Source of the DNA: UBA4582 sp047630175
GTDB lineage: Bacteria; Pseudomonadota; Gammaproteobacteria; Pseudomonadales; Azotimanducaceae
NCBI GenBank assembly: GCA_047630175.1
Contig: JBLHVI010000059.1
Span: 1 to 18,050 of the forward strand
Direction of reading: 5' to 3'
DNA length: 18,050 nucleotides
Below, in pieces: positions 7,604 to 14,943 of this stretch (the stretch's first letter is position 1; every line of letters begins with the position of its first letter). The notes under the pieces were generated by a model that saw nothing but the letters and a program-made list of their open reading frames with translations, ran no database searches and had not been told where the DNA came from. The position numbers and the translations under genes are program-made.

Positions 7604-8641
7604 ATGAGCAAAACAGGTCCCCATGAAACAACAATAGACTTTGATCCAATTGCAAAAGAGCAGCAATTACGTTCGGAATCTGGCACCTGGGACACGAGCC
7701 AAATCTTTGATGCTCAACCCGGCGACATTCCTGTAATTGATTTGCATGATTATTTCACCGAACCTGATGAAATAAAGCTCAAACAGCTAGGTGAAAAATT
7801 TCGGATTGCTTGTGAAACTGTTGGCTTTTTTTCAATTATAGGCCACCAGATTCCGCGTTCTCAGCTAGATTCGATGTTTGAGTTCACCAGCAAGTTCCAC
7901 GAGCTAGCCCTTGCGGACAAAAATGCTATTGCCATGGATCAACCTCACTGGCCAGTCGGCGGCATCGGTTATCTGCCGGTTAGACACCGTAAGTTGCCGA
8001 CCCGCGACCGTGGTAATCTGAATGAAGCATTCATCGTTAAATGTGACCACAACCTGACAATGAACGACAACCAGTGGCCGGCTGAGGCGAAGCTGCCTGG
8101 GTTCAGAAATTCTGTCGAAAGCTATGCCCACTCGCTCGAACTGCTAGGCAAACAACTGCTGCCTATCTTTGCCACTGCCTTAAGTATGCAGCCGAGCTTC
8201 TTTGACCAAGCTTTCACATCACCATTGTACCGGCTGCGACTGACGCATTACCCGCCCCAAGCTAGCATCGCCGTTGACGAATTTGGTATCGCGCCCCACG
8301 TCGACACTACTTTCTGCACGATTCTGGCACAGGATCAACCGGGTCTTGTTATCTACAGCGAGCGTCGCAAGCAATGGATAAAAGCGCCATTGCTCGAAGA
8401 CGCATTCATCGTGAACTCTGGCGAATTACTGCGTACTTGGACTAACGATCGCTTTATCAGTGTCAAACATTTCGCCAACAACACTGCCAGTGATCAATCT
8501 CGCTATTCGATTCCATTTTTTCTGAATGCGAATTCAAACTATTCAATGACCTGCATCCCTAGTTGCTGTGGACCAGACAATCCGCCTAAATATCCGCCAA
8601 TCTCCTACGCCGAAAGCCAAGCAAAAATACAGGGTGAATAG
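7604..8641 (+). CDS. Isopenicillin-N-synthase-like Fe(II)/2-oxoglutarate-dependent oxygenase
   Basis: Encodes 345 residues from ATG 7604, which has GAGG (7591-7594) 9 nt upstream; an in-frame ATG at 7481 would add 41 residues but lacks a ribosome site, so it is less likely. The N-terminal DIOX_N part has IPVIDLHDYF and ACETVGFFSIIGH; the jelly-roll core shows His232-x-Asp234 (PHVDTTF), distal His289 (ISVKHFANN) and Arg300-x-Ser302 (RYSIPFF), i.e. the complete 2-His-1-carboxylate iron site and the RxS motif that holds the 2-oxoglutarate carboxylate. It should use iron, O2 and usually 2-oxoglutarate to hydroxylate or desaturate a small molecule; no peptide-antibiotic genes are nearby, so penicillin chemistry is not implied. 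It is a lone gene divergent from MscS. Confidence 0.88.
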   Translation: MSKTGPHETTIDFDPIAKEQQLRSESGTWDTSQIFDAQPGDIPVIDLHDYFTEPDEIKLKQLGEKFRIACETVGFFSIIGHQIPRSQLDSMFEFTSKFHELALADKNAIAMDQPHWPVGGIGYLPVRHRKLPTRDRGNLNEAFIVKCDHNLTMNDNQWPAEAKLPGFRNSVESYAHSLELLGKQLLPIFATALSMQPSFFDQAFTSPLYRLRLTHYPPQASIAVDEFGIAPHVDTTFCTILAQDQPGLVIYSERRKQWIKAPLLEDAFIVNSGELLRTWTNDRFISVKHFANNTASDQSRYSIPFFLNANSNYSMTCIPSCCGPDNPPKYPPISYAESQAKIQGE

Positions 8642-9182
8642 CGCTTAAATCAGCCAGAACTTTTCGCGGAAGCTCCCAGACACCTCTAATTAGTTAACAA
8701 CGAGCAAGCAGGAATAGATGAAAATCAGCAGCTAAGGTTTATGCCATGAGCATTTGTAGGAGCGATTAATTCGGCGTAGCCAAGCTCAAACTAATCTACA
8801 GGGGCGCAGGCTTATCAAAGATGTAACTCCCCTCCTGCAGCGCAAGACAAGCGCAACAGAACCCCGATATAACTGCTGGATGAACTTACAAGCGTAGCAC
8901 TGTCTCCATCCGCCAAATGACCGTGGTATCGCGACGTCTCTAAAGCTCGCTGACCAACGCCTTTAAACGTTTCGGCTTAATTTTTTGACCTTGGAATAGA
9001 GTATATCGAACACGGGCAGTGCAACTCGAATACTGCCAGCGGTGTCAAACGATGGAGGCTTTTTAGAAAAGCTAAGAATAGAGTGTCAACTAAACTAATG
9101 CCAAGAACATCAGTGGCTAAGACTTTTATATCAAGTTTATCTGCAGACAAGCGGCGGACTACCTATTTATGAAGTTCAAATA
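8642..9182. other. 541-bp stretch with no supported gene
   Basis: No conserved ORF, hairpin with T-run, tRNA-like structure or repeat array was recognised on either strand. Short open pieces on the minus strand near 8960-9050 resemble no family I know. It may be eroded coding sequence or an untranscribed spacer. Confidence 0.4.
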
Positions 9183-9434
9183 TTGTCGTTCAATGACGTG
9201 CAGCTACACAATACAGACGCCCTAAATGAAGAGAATCAACAAACCGCTGCAGAAGCTTACTTCGCCGGTATGGAAGCTGCTTTTCGTAATGACCCGATGC
9301 CGATAGACGCATGCGATTTACCGCGTTACGCCATGTTGGCAGGCTGCTGGAATGCAGCCTTAGCGAGATGGCAGGCAGGCATTCGTGGCTTTTCTCTTAA
9401 CGTATCGATAAATCGACTCAGGCTCGGTCTTTGA
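9183..9434 (+). CDS. Small hypothetical protein, possibly ribosome-modulation-factor-like
   Basis: Encodes 83 residues from TTG 9183; there is no in-frame ATG before residue 30 and no clear ribosome site, so the start is unsure and the frame is open back to 9099. The central part AEAYFAGMEAAF...PIDACDLPRYAMLAGCWNAAL shares the layout of RMF-like proteins: a Y-x-AG element, a gap with Pro/Cys, an Arg, then (W/A)-(L)-x-G-x-W-x-x-A. In E. coli RMF the matching parts are GYQAG and WLGGWREAM, with a 21- rather than 24-residue gap. RMF dimerises ribosomes in stationary phase; small proteins of wider, unknown role share this fold. The match is read by eye only. The gene stands alone in a 1-kb empty region, so it could also be an accidental ORF. 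Confidence 0.4.
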   Translation: MSFNDVQLHNTDALNEENQQTAAEAYFAGMEAAFRNDPMPIDACDLPRYAMLAGCWNAALARWQAGIRGFSLNVSINRLRLGL

Positions 9435-9626
9435 CCACGGAATGAATCGTTGTGTCTCTGTCGGTGCTAATAGTATGGTGAAATAATCGTTCGTCTGTTT
9501 TGCCTTTCTGTTTTGCTAACCTTTGGTTTTTTCGCGAAGGACGCTGACTAACACTGATAGAGCCACCATCGAAACTGGCTGATGAAACAGCTCAGAACAA
9601 TGTGCCCGCCAGTTAATGACGCCGTA

Positions 9627-9638
9627 GTTAGCGCTAAC
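9627..9638. promoter_or_regulatory. 12-bp perfect palindrome GTTAGCGCTAAC
   Basis: A perfect self-complementary 12-mer 55 bp downstream of the end of the CoA-transferase gene and about 190 bp after the small ORF. No T-run follows on either strand, so it is not a typical terminator; it could bind a dimeric protein. Purpose unknown. Confidence 0.25.
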
Positions 9639-9692
9639 TTCTAACATTCTGGATTCGGTAAATCGAGGGTGTCGCCCTACCTCTAACTTTTC

Positions 9693-10889
9693 TTAATCAT
9701 CGACGCCCACCACACCGGCAGCTAGTAGGTCTTCAATTTCTGCCGCAAAACCTGCCTCAGCCAAAATCTCCCGCGTGTGCTGGCCTATGGTTGGGCCAAA
9801 GACAGACGTAGATGTGGGGGTTGCCGAAAATCGTGGCGCAGGTCTCGTCTCACGTACTTGGCCAGCCACGGGGTGTTCGCGCTCAAAAAACATCTCGTTA
9901 TGCCTGATCTGCGCATCTGTATGCAACGCTTCGAGCTCCCGAGCGCGCGCAAACGGCACAGACTCAGCATCCAGTTTGGTGGTCAGTGCCGCCACGGTCA
10001 TACCTTCAGTGGCGCTCATAATGCGCTGCTTAATAAGCTCTACATATAACTGCCGATGCTCCTGACGCGCTTTCAATGTATTGAACCGATTGTCGGCGGC
10101 GATATCTTGTAGATGAAGCGCACGACACAAGCCTTGGAACTCTTGATCGGACAAAGTCATGATCGCGCCCCAACCGTCTACCAGTTCGACAACCGTACCC
10201 GCTGCGCCGATTGGTGCATGATGATCAATGTCTTCTCCTAATAGAATATTGTCTGCACCGGCGTCAGGCCACATAAAAGCCACCGCAGTATCAAGCATCG
10301 AGAGTTCAATGTGCTGACCTATGCCGTTCTTCTCCCGGGCGTACAACGCTGCAGTAATCGCCTGGAATCCTGTATAGGCAGTGAGCTTGTCCATCAACAA
10401 TTGATTAACCTGCTCTGGCCCTTCACCGCGGCGCTTGCCCTGCACGTCGGCAAGCCCCGAGTACATTTGAATAATCGGGTCGTAGGCACGACGCCCGGCA
10501 TTGGGACCGGTTTGGCCAAAACCACTGATTGACAGGTAGATTACACGTGGATTCGTCGCCGCTATGCCTGCATAACCAACCCCCAATCGGTCAGCCACGC
10601 CGGGACGGAAATTTTGCAATACCACATCCACAGACAATGCCAGATGTTGCACAATCTGTACGCCTCTCGGCTGGGATAGATCTACCGCGAGCGAACGCTT
10701 ACCACGATTGAGAACGTGAAAAGAGCCTGAGTAACCCTTGCGTTTGCTGCCCACATTACGCTGAATGTCACCCCCCAAACGCTCAACCTTAATGACCTCT
10801 GCGCCCTGGTCTGCCAACATCGTGCCTGCCAGCGGACCAGAAACCACGGCCGATAAATCTAGAACTCTCACGCCTGCCAATGGGCCCAT
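9693..10889 (-). CDS. Family III (CaiB/BaiF) acyl-CoA transferase
   Basis: Encodes 398 residues, the usual length for formyl-CoA/CaiB-type transferases. The N-terminus GVRVLDLSAVVSGPLAGTML, the GADVIKVE-like EVIKVERLGGD, LNRGKRSLAVDLSQPRG and VLQNFRPGV segments are all family hallmarks. Asp137 in AYDPIIQMYSG is the expected nucleophile that carries the acyl/CoA mixed anhydride and thioester. The enzyme should move CoA from one acyl-CoA to another acid; typical donors are succinyl-CoA or a product CoA. The ATG at 10887-10889 is preceded by a GAGAG purine stretch about 10 nt upstream. It diverges from the SDR gene at 11172, and a dead thioesterase gene lies beyond that, all consistent with CoA-ester catabolism. 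Substrate is not readable. Confidence 0.9.
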   Translation of the reverse strand: MGPLAGVRVLDLSAVVSGPLAGTMLADQGAEVIKVERLGGDIQRNVGSKRKGYSGSFHVLNRGKRSLAVDLSQPRGVQIVQHLALSVDVVLQNFRPGVADRLGVGYAGIAATNPRVIYLSISGFGQTGPNAGRRAYDPIIQMYSGLADVQGKRRGEGPEQVNQLLMDKLTAYTGFQAITAALYAREKNGIGQHIELSMLDTAVAFMWPDAGADNILLGEDIDHHAPIGAAGTVVELVDGWGAIMTLSDQEFQGLCRALHLQDIAADNRFNTLKARQEHRQLYVELIKQRIMSATEGMTVAALTTKLDAESVPFARARELEALHTDAQIRHNEMFFEREHPVAGQVRETRPAPRFSATPTSTSVFGPTIGQHTREILAEAGFAAEIEDLLAAGVVGVDD

Positions 10890-10914
10890 AGGACTTACTC
10901 TCTCATCAATTTTT

Positions 10915-10961
10915 GATCGCTGGCAGAGTATCTCACACTCTCGCTAAAATTCTGCCAGATC
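10915..10961. promoter_or_regulatory. Inverted repeat upstream of the CoA-transferase gene
   Basis: CTGGCAGA (10920-10927) and TCTGCCAG (10951-10958) are perfect 8-bp arms, both flanked on the outside by GATC/ATC, with a 23-bp spacer. It lies 30-70 bp upstream of the CoA-transferase start and in the shared control region of the divergent SDR, so it could be an operator with two turns between half-sites, or a leader hairpin. Confidence 0.35.
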
Positions 10962-11064
10962 ATACTTCTTTGAAACGATCACCCAGATTGACGCTGCATC
11001 CTCAACGTATATATATTGGGCTTCGCTGCCTCACGACAGACACAAATTTTGGAGAAGGAGCAAT

Positions 11065-11136
11065 ATGTACTCTGTCGCCATGACACGTTACAGTCTGTTC
11101 TGTATTTTTTGGCGTCACCCAAGACATCGGGGATAG
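11065..11136 (+). CDS. 23-codon upstream ORF (leader peptide candidate)
   Basis: An ATG at 11065-11067 lies just after GGAGAAGGAG (11051-11060), the strongest ribosome site in this region, and is followed by 23 codons to TAG 11134-11136. The peptide starts MYSVAMTRYS, then LFCIFWRHPRHRG. It ends 35 bp before the SDR start codon and is in another frame. It may be a translated leader that controls the SDR, or a chance ORF whose ribosome site is a relic. No terminator/antiterminator pair typical of amino-acid attenuation was seen. Confidence 0.35.
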   Translation: MYSVAMTRYSLFCIFWRHPRHRG

Positions 11137-11171
11137 AGACACACCACGATAACGAGATTGGAGCTAAAGCA

Positions 11172-11975
11172 ATGACAGGACGTTTGCAGAACAAGGTTGC
11201 GGTGATCACTGGCGGAACCAGCGGTATCGGTGAAGTAACCGCAGCGCTATTTGTCTCAGAAGGCGCTCGAGTTGTCATTTGCGGTCGCTCAGAGGAAAAA
11301 GGCACGGCCATCGCAGATAGACTAGGGGACGCTTGTCAGTTTATTACAGCGGATGTCATGCGAGAAGCCGACATCGCTAAAACAATTGAATTTGCTGCGA
11401 CCACGTTTGGTGGCATCGACATTCTTTTTAACAATGCGGGCGGGCCGACCTCGGGAGATATTACAGAGGTAGACGAGGACACCATACATTACGCCATGCA
11501 GCTGTTATTCAGCAGCGCAGTGCTTGGCATTAAACATGTCGTGCCACATCTGCAGGCGCGCGGCGGTGGTAGCATCATCAACAATTCGAGTGTTGCAGCG
11601 CTACGCGATAATCAAGGTGGATTACTGTACTCGGCAGCTAAGGCCGCATTAACACACTACACAAAACTTGCAGGTGTCCGCCTTGGCCCAAGCGGAGTTC
11701 GTGTCAACTGCATTTCTCCTGGCGCGATTGCAACGCCTATTTTCTACGGTGGTTCAGCACGCGCGAATACCTTAAGCGACGATCAGAACGCAGCAAAAAT
11801 GCTCAAACTCGAGACCAATCTTGCCAAAGCGACGCCGATGCAGAGTACCGGCTTGCCGATGGACATTGCCACAGGCGCACTTTATTTAGCCAGCGATGAA
11901 GGGCGTTTTGTGAATAGCCATGATCTGGTTATTGACGGAGGAAGAACCAGCATGTTCCACGAACCACACGCCTAG
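11172..11975 (+). CDS. Classical SDR oxidoreductase
   Basis: Encodes 267 residues from ATG 11172, with GGAG (11160-11163) 8 nt upstream. The frame is open to 11016, but homologous sequence begins at MTGRLQNKVAVITGG, so the longer form is rejected. Motifs: TGGTSGIG (13-20), a basic VVICGRS end of strand two that favours NADPH, NNAGG (87-91), Ser140 (NNSSVAAL), Tyr153 and Lys157 (YSAAK), and NCISPGAIATPI. C-terminus FVNSHDLVIDGGRTSM is standard. A 35-residue insertion with many polar residues near GGSARANTLSDDQNAAKMLK forms the substrate loop. Expected reaction: NAD(P)-linked alcohol/ketone conversion. It is divergent from the CoA-transferase gene and probably in the same pathway. Confidence 0.88.
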   Translation: MTGRLQNKVAVITGGTSGIGEVTAALFVSEGARVVICGRSEEKGTAIADRLGDACQFITADVMREADIAKTIEFAATTFGGIDILFNNAGGPTSGDITEVDEDTIHYAMQLLFSSAVLGIKHVVPHLQARGGGSIINNSSVAALRDNQGGLLYSAAKAALTHYTKLAGVRLGPSGVRVNCISPGAIATPIFYGGSARANTLSDDQNAAKMLKLETNLAKATPMQSTGLPMDIATGALYLASDEGRFVNSHDLVIDGGRTSMFHEPHA

Positions 11976-12015
11976 TACAGACAATGAATTGATTGGCGTC
12001 GCGTTAAAAATCACT

Positions 12016-12412
12016 CTAATGCAGCGCGAGTTGCGCGCTAAGATTGTTTGACTGGCGTCCATCAACTTCACTGCAGCAGAAGCAGTCGCTTTGTGTTTCA
12101 GCAACCTGGAGCACAACAGACGCAGGCTTCTTATCATCTTCCATGGCAACAAAAACCATGATGCAGCGCGCTATCGATTTATCGGCGTTTTCTCTTGGGG
12201 TCCGTGACACTGGCATCCAGCAGTACGTACTTGCTTGCCGTACCCGTGCTGACCACTTTTGCTTAAAATCGCACTAGGTTTCCTGCAGAAACAGGCTGTA
12301 TCAAGCGGATATTATCTACAGTTACTGTCCCGCAATAACGTCCGCTCCAGTCAACAGCACAAGCGCAGCTTGCATGATCCAGCCACTGCATGGTGCGATC
12401 ACCGTGAACGTT
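12016..12412 (-). pseudogene. Hotdog-fold acyl-CoA thioesterase, decayed
   Basis: No intact ORF covers this stretch, but three minus-strand frames joined in order give a recognisable hotdog thioesterase. First frame from 12412: NVHGDRTMQWLDHASCACAV, WSGRYCGTVTVDNIRLIQPV, SAGNLVRF, stop TAA (12263-12265), AKVVSTGTASKYVLLDASVT-DPK, stop TAA (12179-12181). A one-base shift near 12175-12195 leads to IARCIMVFVAMEDDKKPASV. A second shift near 12080-12135 leads to AAVKLMDASQTIL. Known members read HGG-x-x-L-x-x-(I/L)D, SGRY, V-x-I-x-F-x-x-P-x-x-(V)G and a (T)FVA-x-D-x-x-x-(R)P ending, as here. About 30-40 N-terminal residues are missing: the sequence upstream is already the last codons of the MBL-fold gene, which suggests a deletion joined the two. 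End near 12016 is approximate. Confidence 0.75.
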
Positions 12413-13166
12413 AATCGCTATCTAAGTACCAGTTCTTTAACCGCACTTCGATATCCTTATTGCCTGCACTCACTAATCTTCTAAACGATTCTATATCTTG
12501 CCCGCGGTGATGATAGGGATACACAACCATCGGCTCAAAGTCTAAAACCGCATCTGCCGCTTGGGTGATATCCATTGTGTAAGGCAAATTCATGCAAACA
12601 AATGCAACATCGATTCCTTTCAAACTACGCATTTCAGGAATACCTTCTGTATCCCCAGAAACATAAACATTTATACCTCCCATGCTCAGCACGTAACCAT
12701 TCCCCCAACCCTTGGCATGTCTTGCACCCTCTTCGGGGAGGTTATACATCGGTAACGCATTGATGGTAATGCCTTCGTACTCCATCTTTTCACCGTTAGC
12801 AATGACGGTAGTTCGTTCTATATATTCATCAGGCATTTCGTCGGCCACGGCTTGTGGCACATAAAAAGAACTGCTTTCAGTCTCCAGGCCTGCAAGAGTT
12901 TCAAGACTTAGGTGATCACTATGCGGGTGGGTAATGAGAATGACATCGGGAGCCGGCACCCCCTCATACAAATCTGCAGAACCCCACGGGTCCATGTAGA
13001 TGGTTTTGCCATCCCACTCGAAGATAACTGAACCGTGGAGAATCGGATGAATAACCAAATCACCTTGATCAGTCTCAATTCGGTCTGGGTCATTATCTAA
13101 CTGTGCAAAGCAAGCACTGACGGTAACTATAAGCAATACAACTGTGGCCAAGAACTGAAGAAGCAT
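12411..13166 (-). CDS. Exported metallo-beta-lactamase-fold hydrolase (UlaG/YtkL-like)
   Basis: Encodes 251 residues from ATG 13164-13166. A TTG at 13194-13196 would add 10 residues; neither start has a good ribosome site. The N-terminus MLLQFLATVVLLIVTVSA is a signal sequence ending at Cys-Phe-Ala-Gln; VSAC also weakly fits a lipobox. The metal-binding motif His80-x-His82-x-Asp84-His85 (HPHSDH) follows the first strands (LVIHPILHGSVIFEW, YMDPWG), and VSGDTEG plus YPYHHRGQ give the later Asp and His ligands. The fold and spacing match the small UlaG-like branch of metal-dependent hydrolases rather than true beta-lactamases; the substrate is unknown. Its last codons touch the thioesterase relic, and it diverges from the EamA transporter. 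Confidence 0.85.
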   Translation of the reverse strand: MLLQFLATVVLLIVTVSACFAQLDNDPDRIETDQGDLVIHPILHGSVIFEWDGKTIYMDPWGSADLYEGVPAPDVILITHPHSDHLSLETLAGLETESSSFYVPQAVADEMPDEYIERTTVIANGEKMEYEGITINALPMYNLPEEGARHAKGWGNGYVLSMGGINVYVSGDTEGIPEMRSLKGIDVAFVCMNLPYTMDITQAADAVLDFEPMVVYPYHHRGQDIESFRRLVSAGNKDIEVRLKNWYLDSD

Positions 13167-13246
13167 AGCGGTAGTCTTGAATAGAAAAGCGAACAAAGAC
13201 TATAAACGGTATCGCCAAATTAACGCCAGTAAGTTTTGATTATTTA

Positions 13247-13269
13247 AGTTGCTCCCAACATAAGCAACT
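13247..13269. promoter_or_regulatory. 7-bp inverted repeat in a divergent promoter
   Basis: AGTTGCT (13247-13253) and AGCAACT (13263-13269) with a 9-nt spacer, midway in the 178-bp region between the MBL-fold gene (minus) and the EamA gene (plus). Could be an operator or a hairpin; no T-run follows. Confidence 0.3.
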
Positions 13270-13344
13270 CGTTGTTTCGGCCCATACCGGGATCACACGA
13301 CTTTACTAAGACTACGAATCTCAAGTACTCTAAAACCCAACTTT

Positions 13345-14268
13345 ATGAGTCGCGGGCTATTGGATACTCGAAAAGACAAACTGGACCTCTTAGCTGTGAG
13401 TTTTCTGATTGGGTTCAACGTACTACTCGGCCTTAACCAAGCGCTTGTAAAGCTTGTAAATGCTGGCTTCTCTCCGCTGTTCCAAGGTGGCCTTCGGTCG
13501 CTCTGCGCGTTTCTACCTGTGTTGATCTTTGCCGTACTTATGCGAAAAAGACTTTCCATCACTGACGGCTCGTTAACTTGGGGCATGGTAAACGGCATGT
13601 TTTTCGCGATTGAGTTTGGATTACTATTCATCGCACTTGACTACACGACTGTTGCTAGAGTTAGCCTATATTTCTATATGATGCCGGTCTGGGTTACTGT
13701 TAGCGCGCATTTTTTGATTCCAGAAGAGCCTTTAAACCGCAACAAAGTAATGGGATTAATTTTCGCGGTAACGGGCGTCAGCGTTGGGTTTAGTGGCAAT
13801 CTCGACGAGGCGGGAAGTGATGCGTGGATAGGCGATCTACTTGCGTTACTCGGTGGTATGTTCTGGGCTGGCATCGTAATGGTGACCAGACTAAAACTTC
13901 AGCGCGTTTCCAGCGAAATGAATCTGCTCTATCAGCTTTTTGTTTCCGGAATAGCACTTACCCTGCTGGGTATTTTTGTAGGTGATCCTGTCCGTGAGCC
14001 GACCGCAATAATTTATGGCATTCTCGCTTTTCAGGTTATCTTTATTGTATCGATCGGTTTCCTAGTCTGGTTCTGGGTGCTGTTAACTTATCCAGTTGCC
14101 AATATGGCATCATTTAGTCTGTTGACGCCCATTTTCGGTGTGTTCTTCGGATGGCAAATTTTCAATGACGTAATCACGCCGGCACTGGCTGTCGCGTTGT
14201 TGCTGGCGGGGGCTGGCATCGTTTTAATCAATCGTCCGGTCACAACGGTAATGCCAAGAAAGAAATGA
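13345..14268 (+). CDS. EamA/DMT-superfamily transporter
   Basis: Encodes 307 residues with about ten hydrophobic segments in two repeated halves of five helices, the drug/metabolite transporter arrangement. First helix: AVSFLIGFNVLLGLNQALVK; FQGGLRSLCAFLPVLIF follows with the usual R after helix 2; WGMVNGMFFAIEFGLLFIAL, VARVSLYFYMMPVWV and NMASFSLLTPIFGVFFGW match the family's helix 3-4 and 8-9 signatures. It should move a small metabolite or amino acid across the inner membrane, probably outward; substrate is not predictable. The C-terminus is short and basic (PRKK). ATG 13345 lacks a clear Shine-Dalgarno sequence. Divergent from the MBL-fold gene. Confidence 0.9.
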   Translation: MSRGLLDTRKDKLDLLAVSFLIGFNVLLGLNQALVKLVNAGFSPLFQGGLRSLCAFLPVLIFAVLMRKRLSITDGSLTWGMVNGMFFAIEFGLLFIALDYTTVARVSLYFYMMPVWVTVSAHFLIPEEPLNRNKVMGLIFAVTGVSVGFSGNLDEAGSDAWIGDLLALLGGMFWAGIVMVTRLKLQRVSSEMNLLYQLFVSGIALTLLGIFVGDPVREPTAIIYGILAFQVIFIVSIGFLVWFWVLLTYPVANMASFSLLTPIFGVFFGWQIFNDVITPALAVALLLAGAGIVLINRPVTTVMPRKK

Positions 14269-14789
14269 AAACTCAAACTGCAAAGCCAACAGCTCTGACA
14301 CTAACCGCATCAGAACTAGATTTGCCAAGATAAGAAATCATCGAGACACTTCAGGCTGCTGCTGCAGGAACGATGCTTCAAACCAGCGTAACCACGATCG
14401 AAACCAAGGTTGCCCACAACCGATGATTTGAGCACCGGAAGAACACCATGGTGTCAGACCCTCATTACCGATCCCGTAACTTCTAACATTAGCAAGGCGT
14501 CCGTTTCCTTCTGCCGCCGACGAATCAGCAAACCAAACTCGCATTACACATACTAATGTCGTCGTCTGCCAAGTCAGGAGAGGGTCAGAGTCTGCCGCTT
14601 CAAAACGCTGCCTCTGTATCGACGATCAGCCTGTTTGCTCGATTTTGGTCGGCCTCGCAACCAAGACAGATAAGGCTTCGCTATCTTCCGGAAAATTGTT
14701 GGCGCAATAGGGTCCTTCAGCATGATAAACGTATCGGGTGGTGATGCGGTTACGGGTAAAGGCTATACTGCTGCTCAAATTCCTACTGA
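14269..14789. other. 521-bp stretch with no supported gene
   Basis: No intact gene, terminator or RNA gene was recognised. Open pieces at 14338-14544 (minus) and 14556-14744 (plus) show no family features I know. Sequence may be eroded coding DNA upstream of the remnant at 14790. Confidence 0.4.
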
Positions 14790-14921
14790 CCCGATTGTCA
14801 TTATCTCGGCGAACACTCCGAAAACGTAGGATCGGAGGATGCAGGTTACGCCGACCAAATTTATCGCGCTATTTGGTGCGAACGTGGCTGGAACATCGAT
14901 AGCAACCCAGTGAAATTTTGA
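14790..14921 (+). pseudogene. Possible 3' remnant of an unidentified gene
   Basis: After an in-frame TGA (14787-14789) a 43-codon open stretch reads like ordinary protein: YLGEHSENVGSEDAGYADQI, then YRAIWCERGWNIDSNPVKF and TGA 14919-14921. It has no start codon and no ribosome site. Composition (many acidic, aromatic and Gly residues, no runs) is unlike random frames nearby, but I could not name a family. It ends 22 bp before the aminopeptidase start, which is where an old upstream gene would end. Confidence 0.28.
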
Positions 14922-14943
14922 GCATTTACAGCCGAGGATCACA

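Noticed and set aside
8753..8812. TGTAGGAGCG-like sequence recalling Pseudomonas REP elements
   Set aside because: Only a single partial match, without the paired inverted copy that defines REP hairpins.
11016..11171. 52-residue N-terminal extension of the SDR at 11172
   Set aside because: The frame is open, but no ribosome site precedes ATG 11016 and SDR homology starts at 11172, which has GGAG at proper distance.
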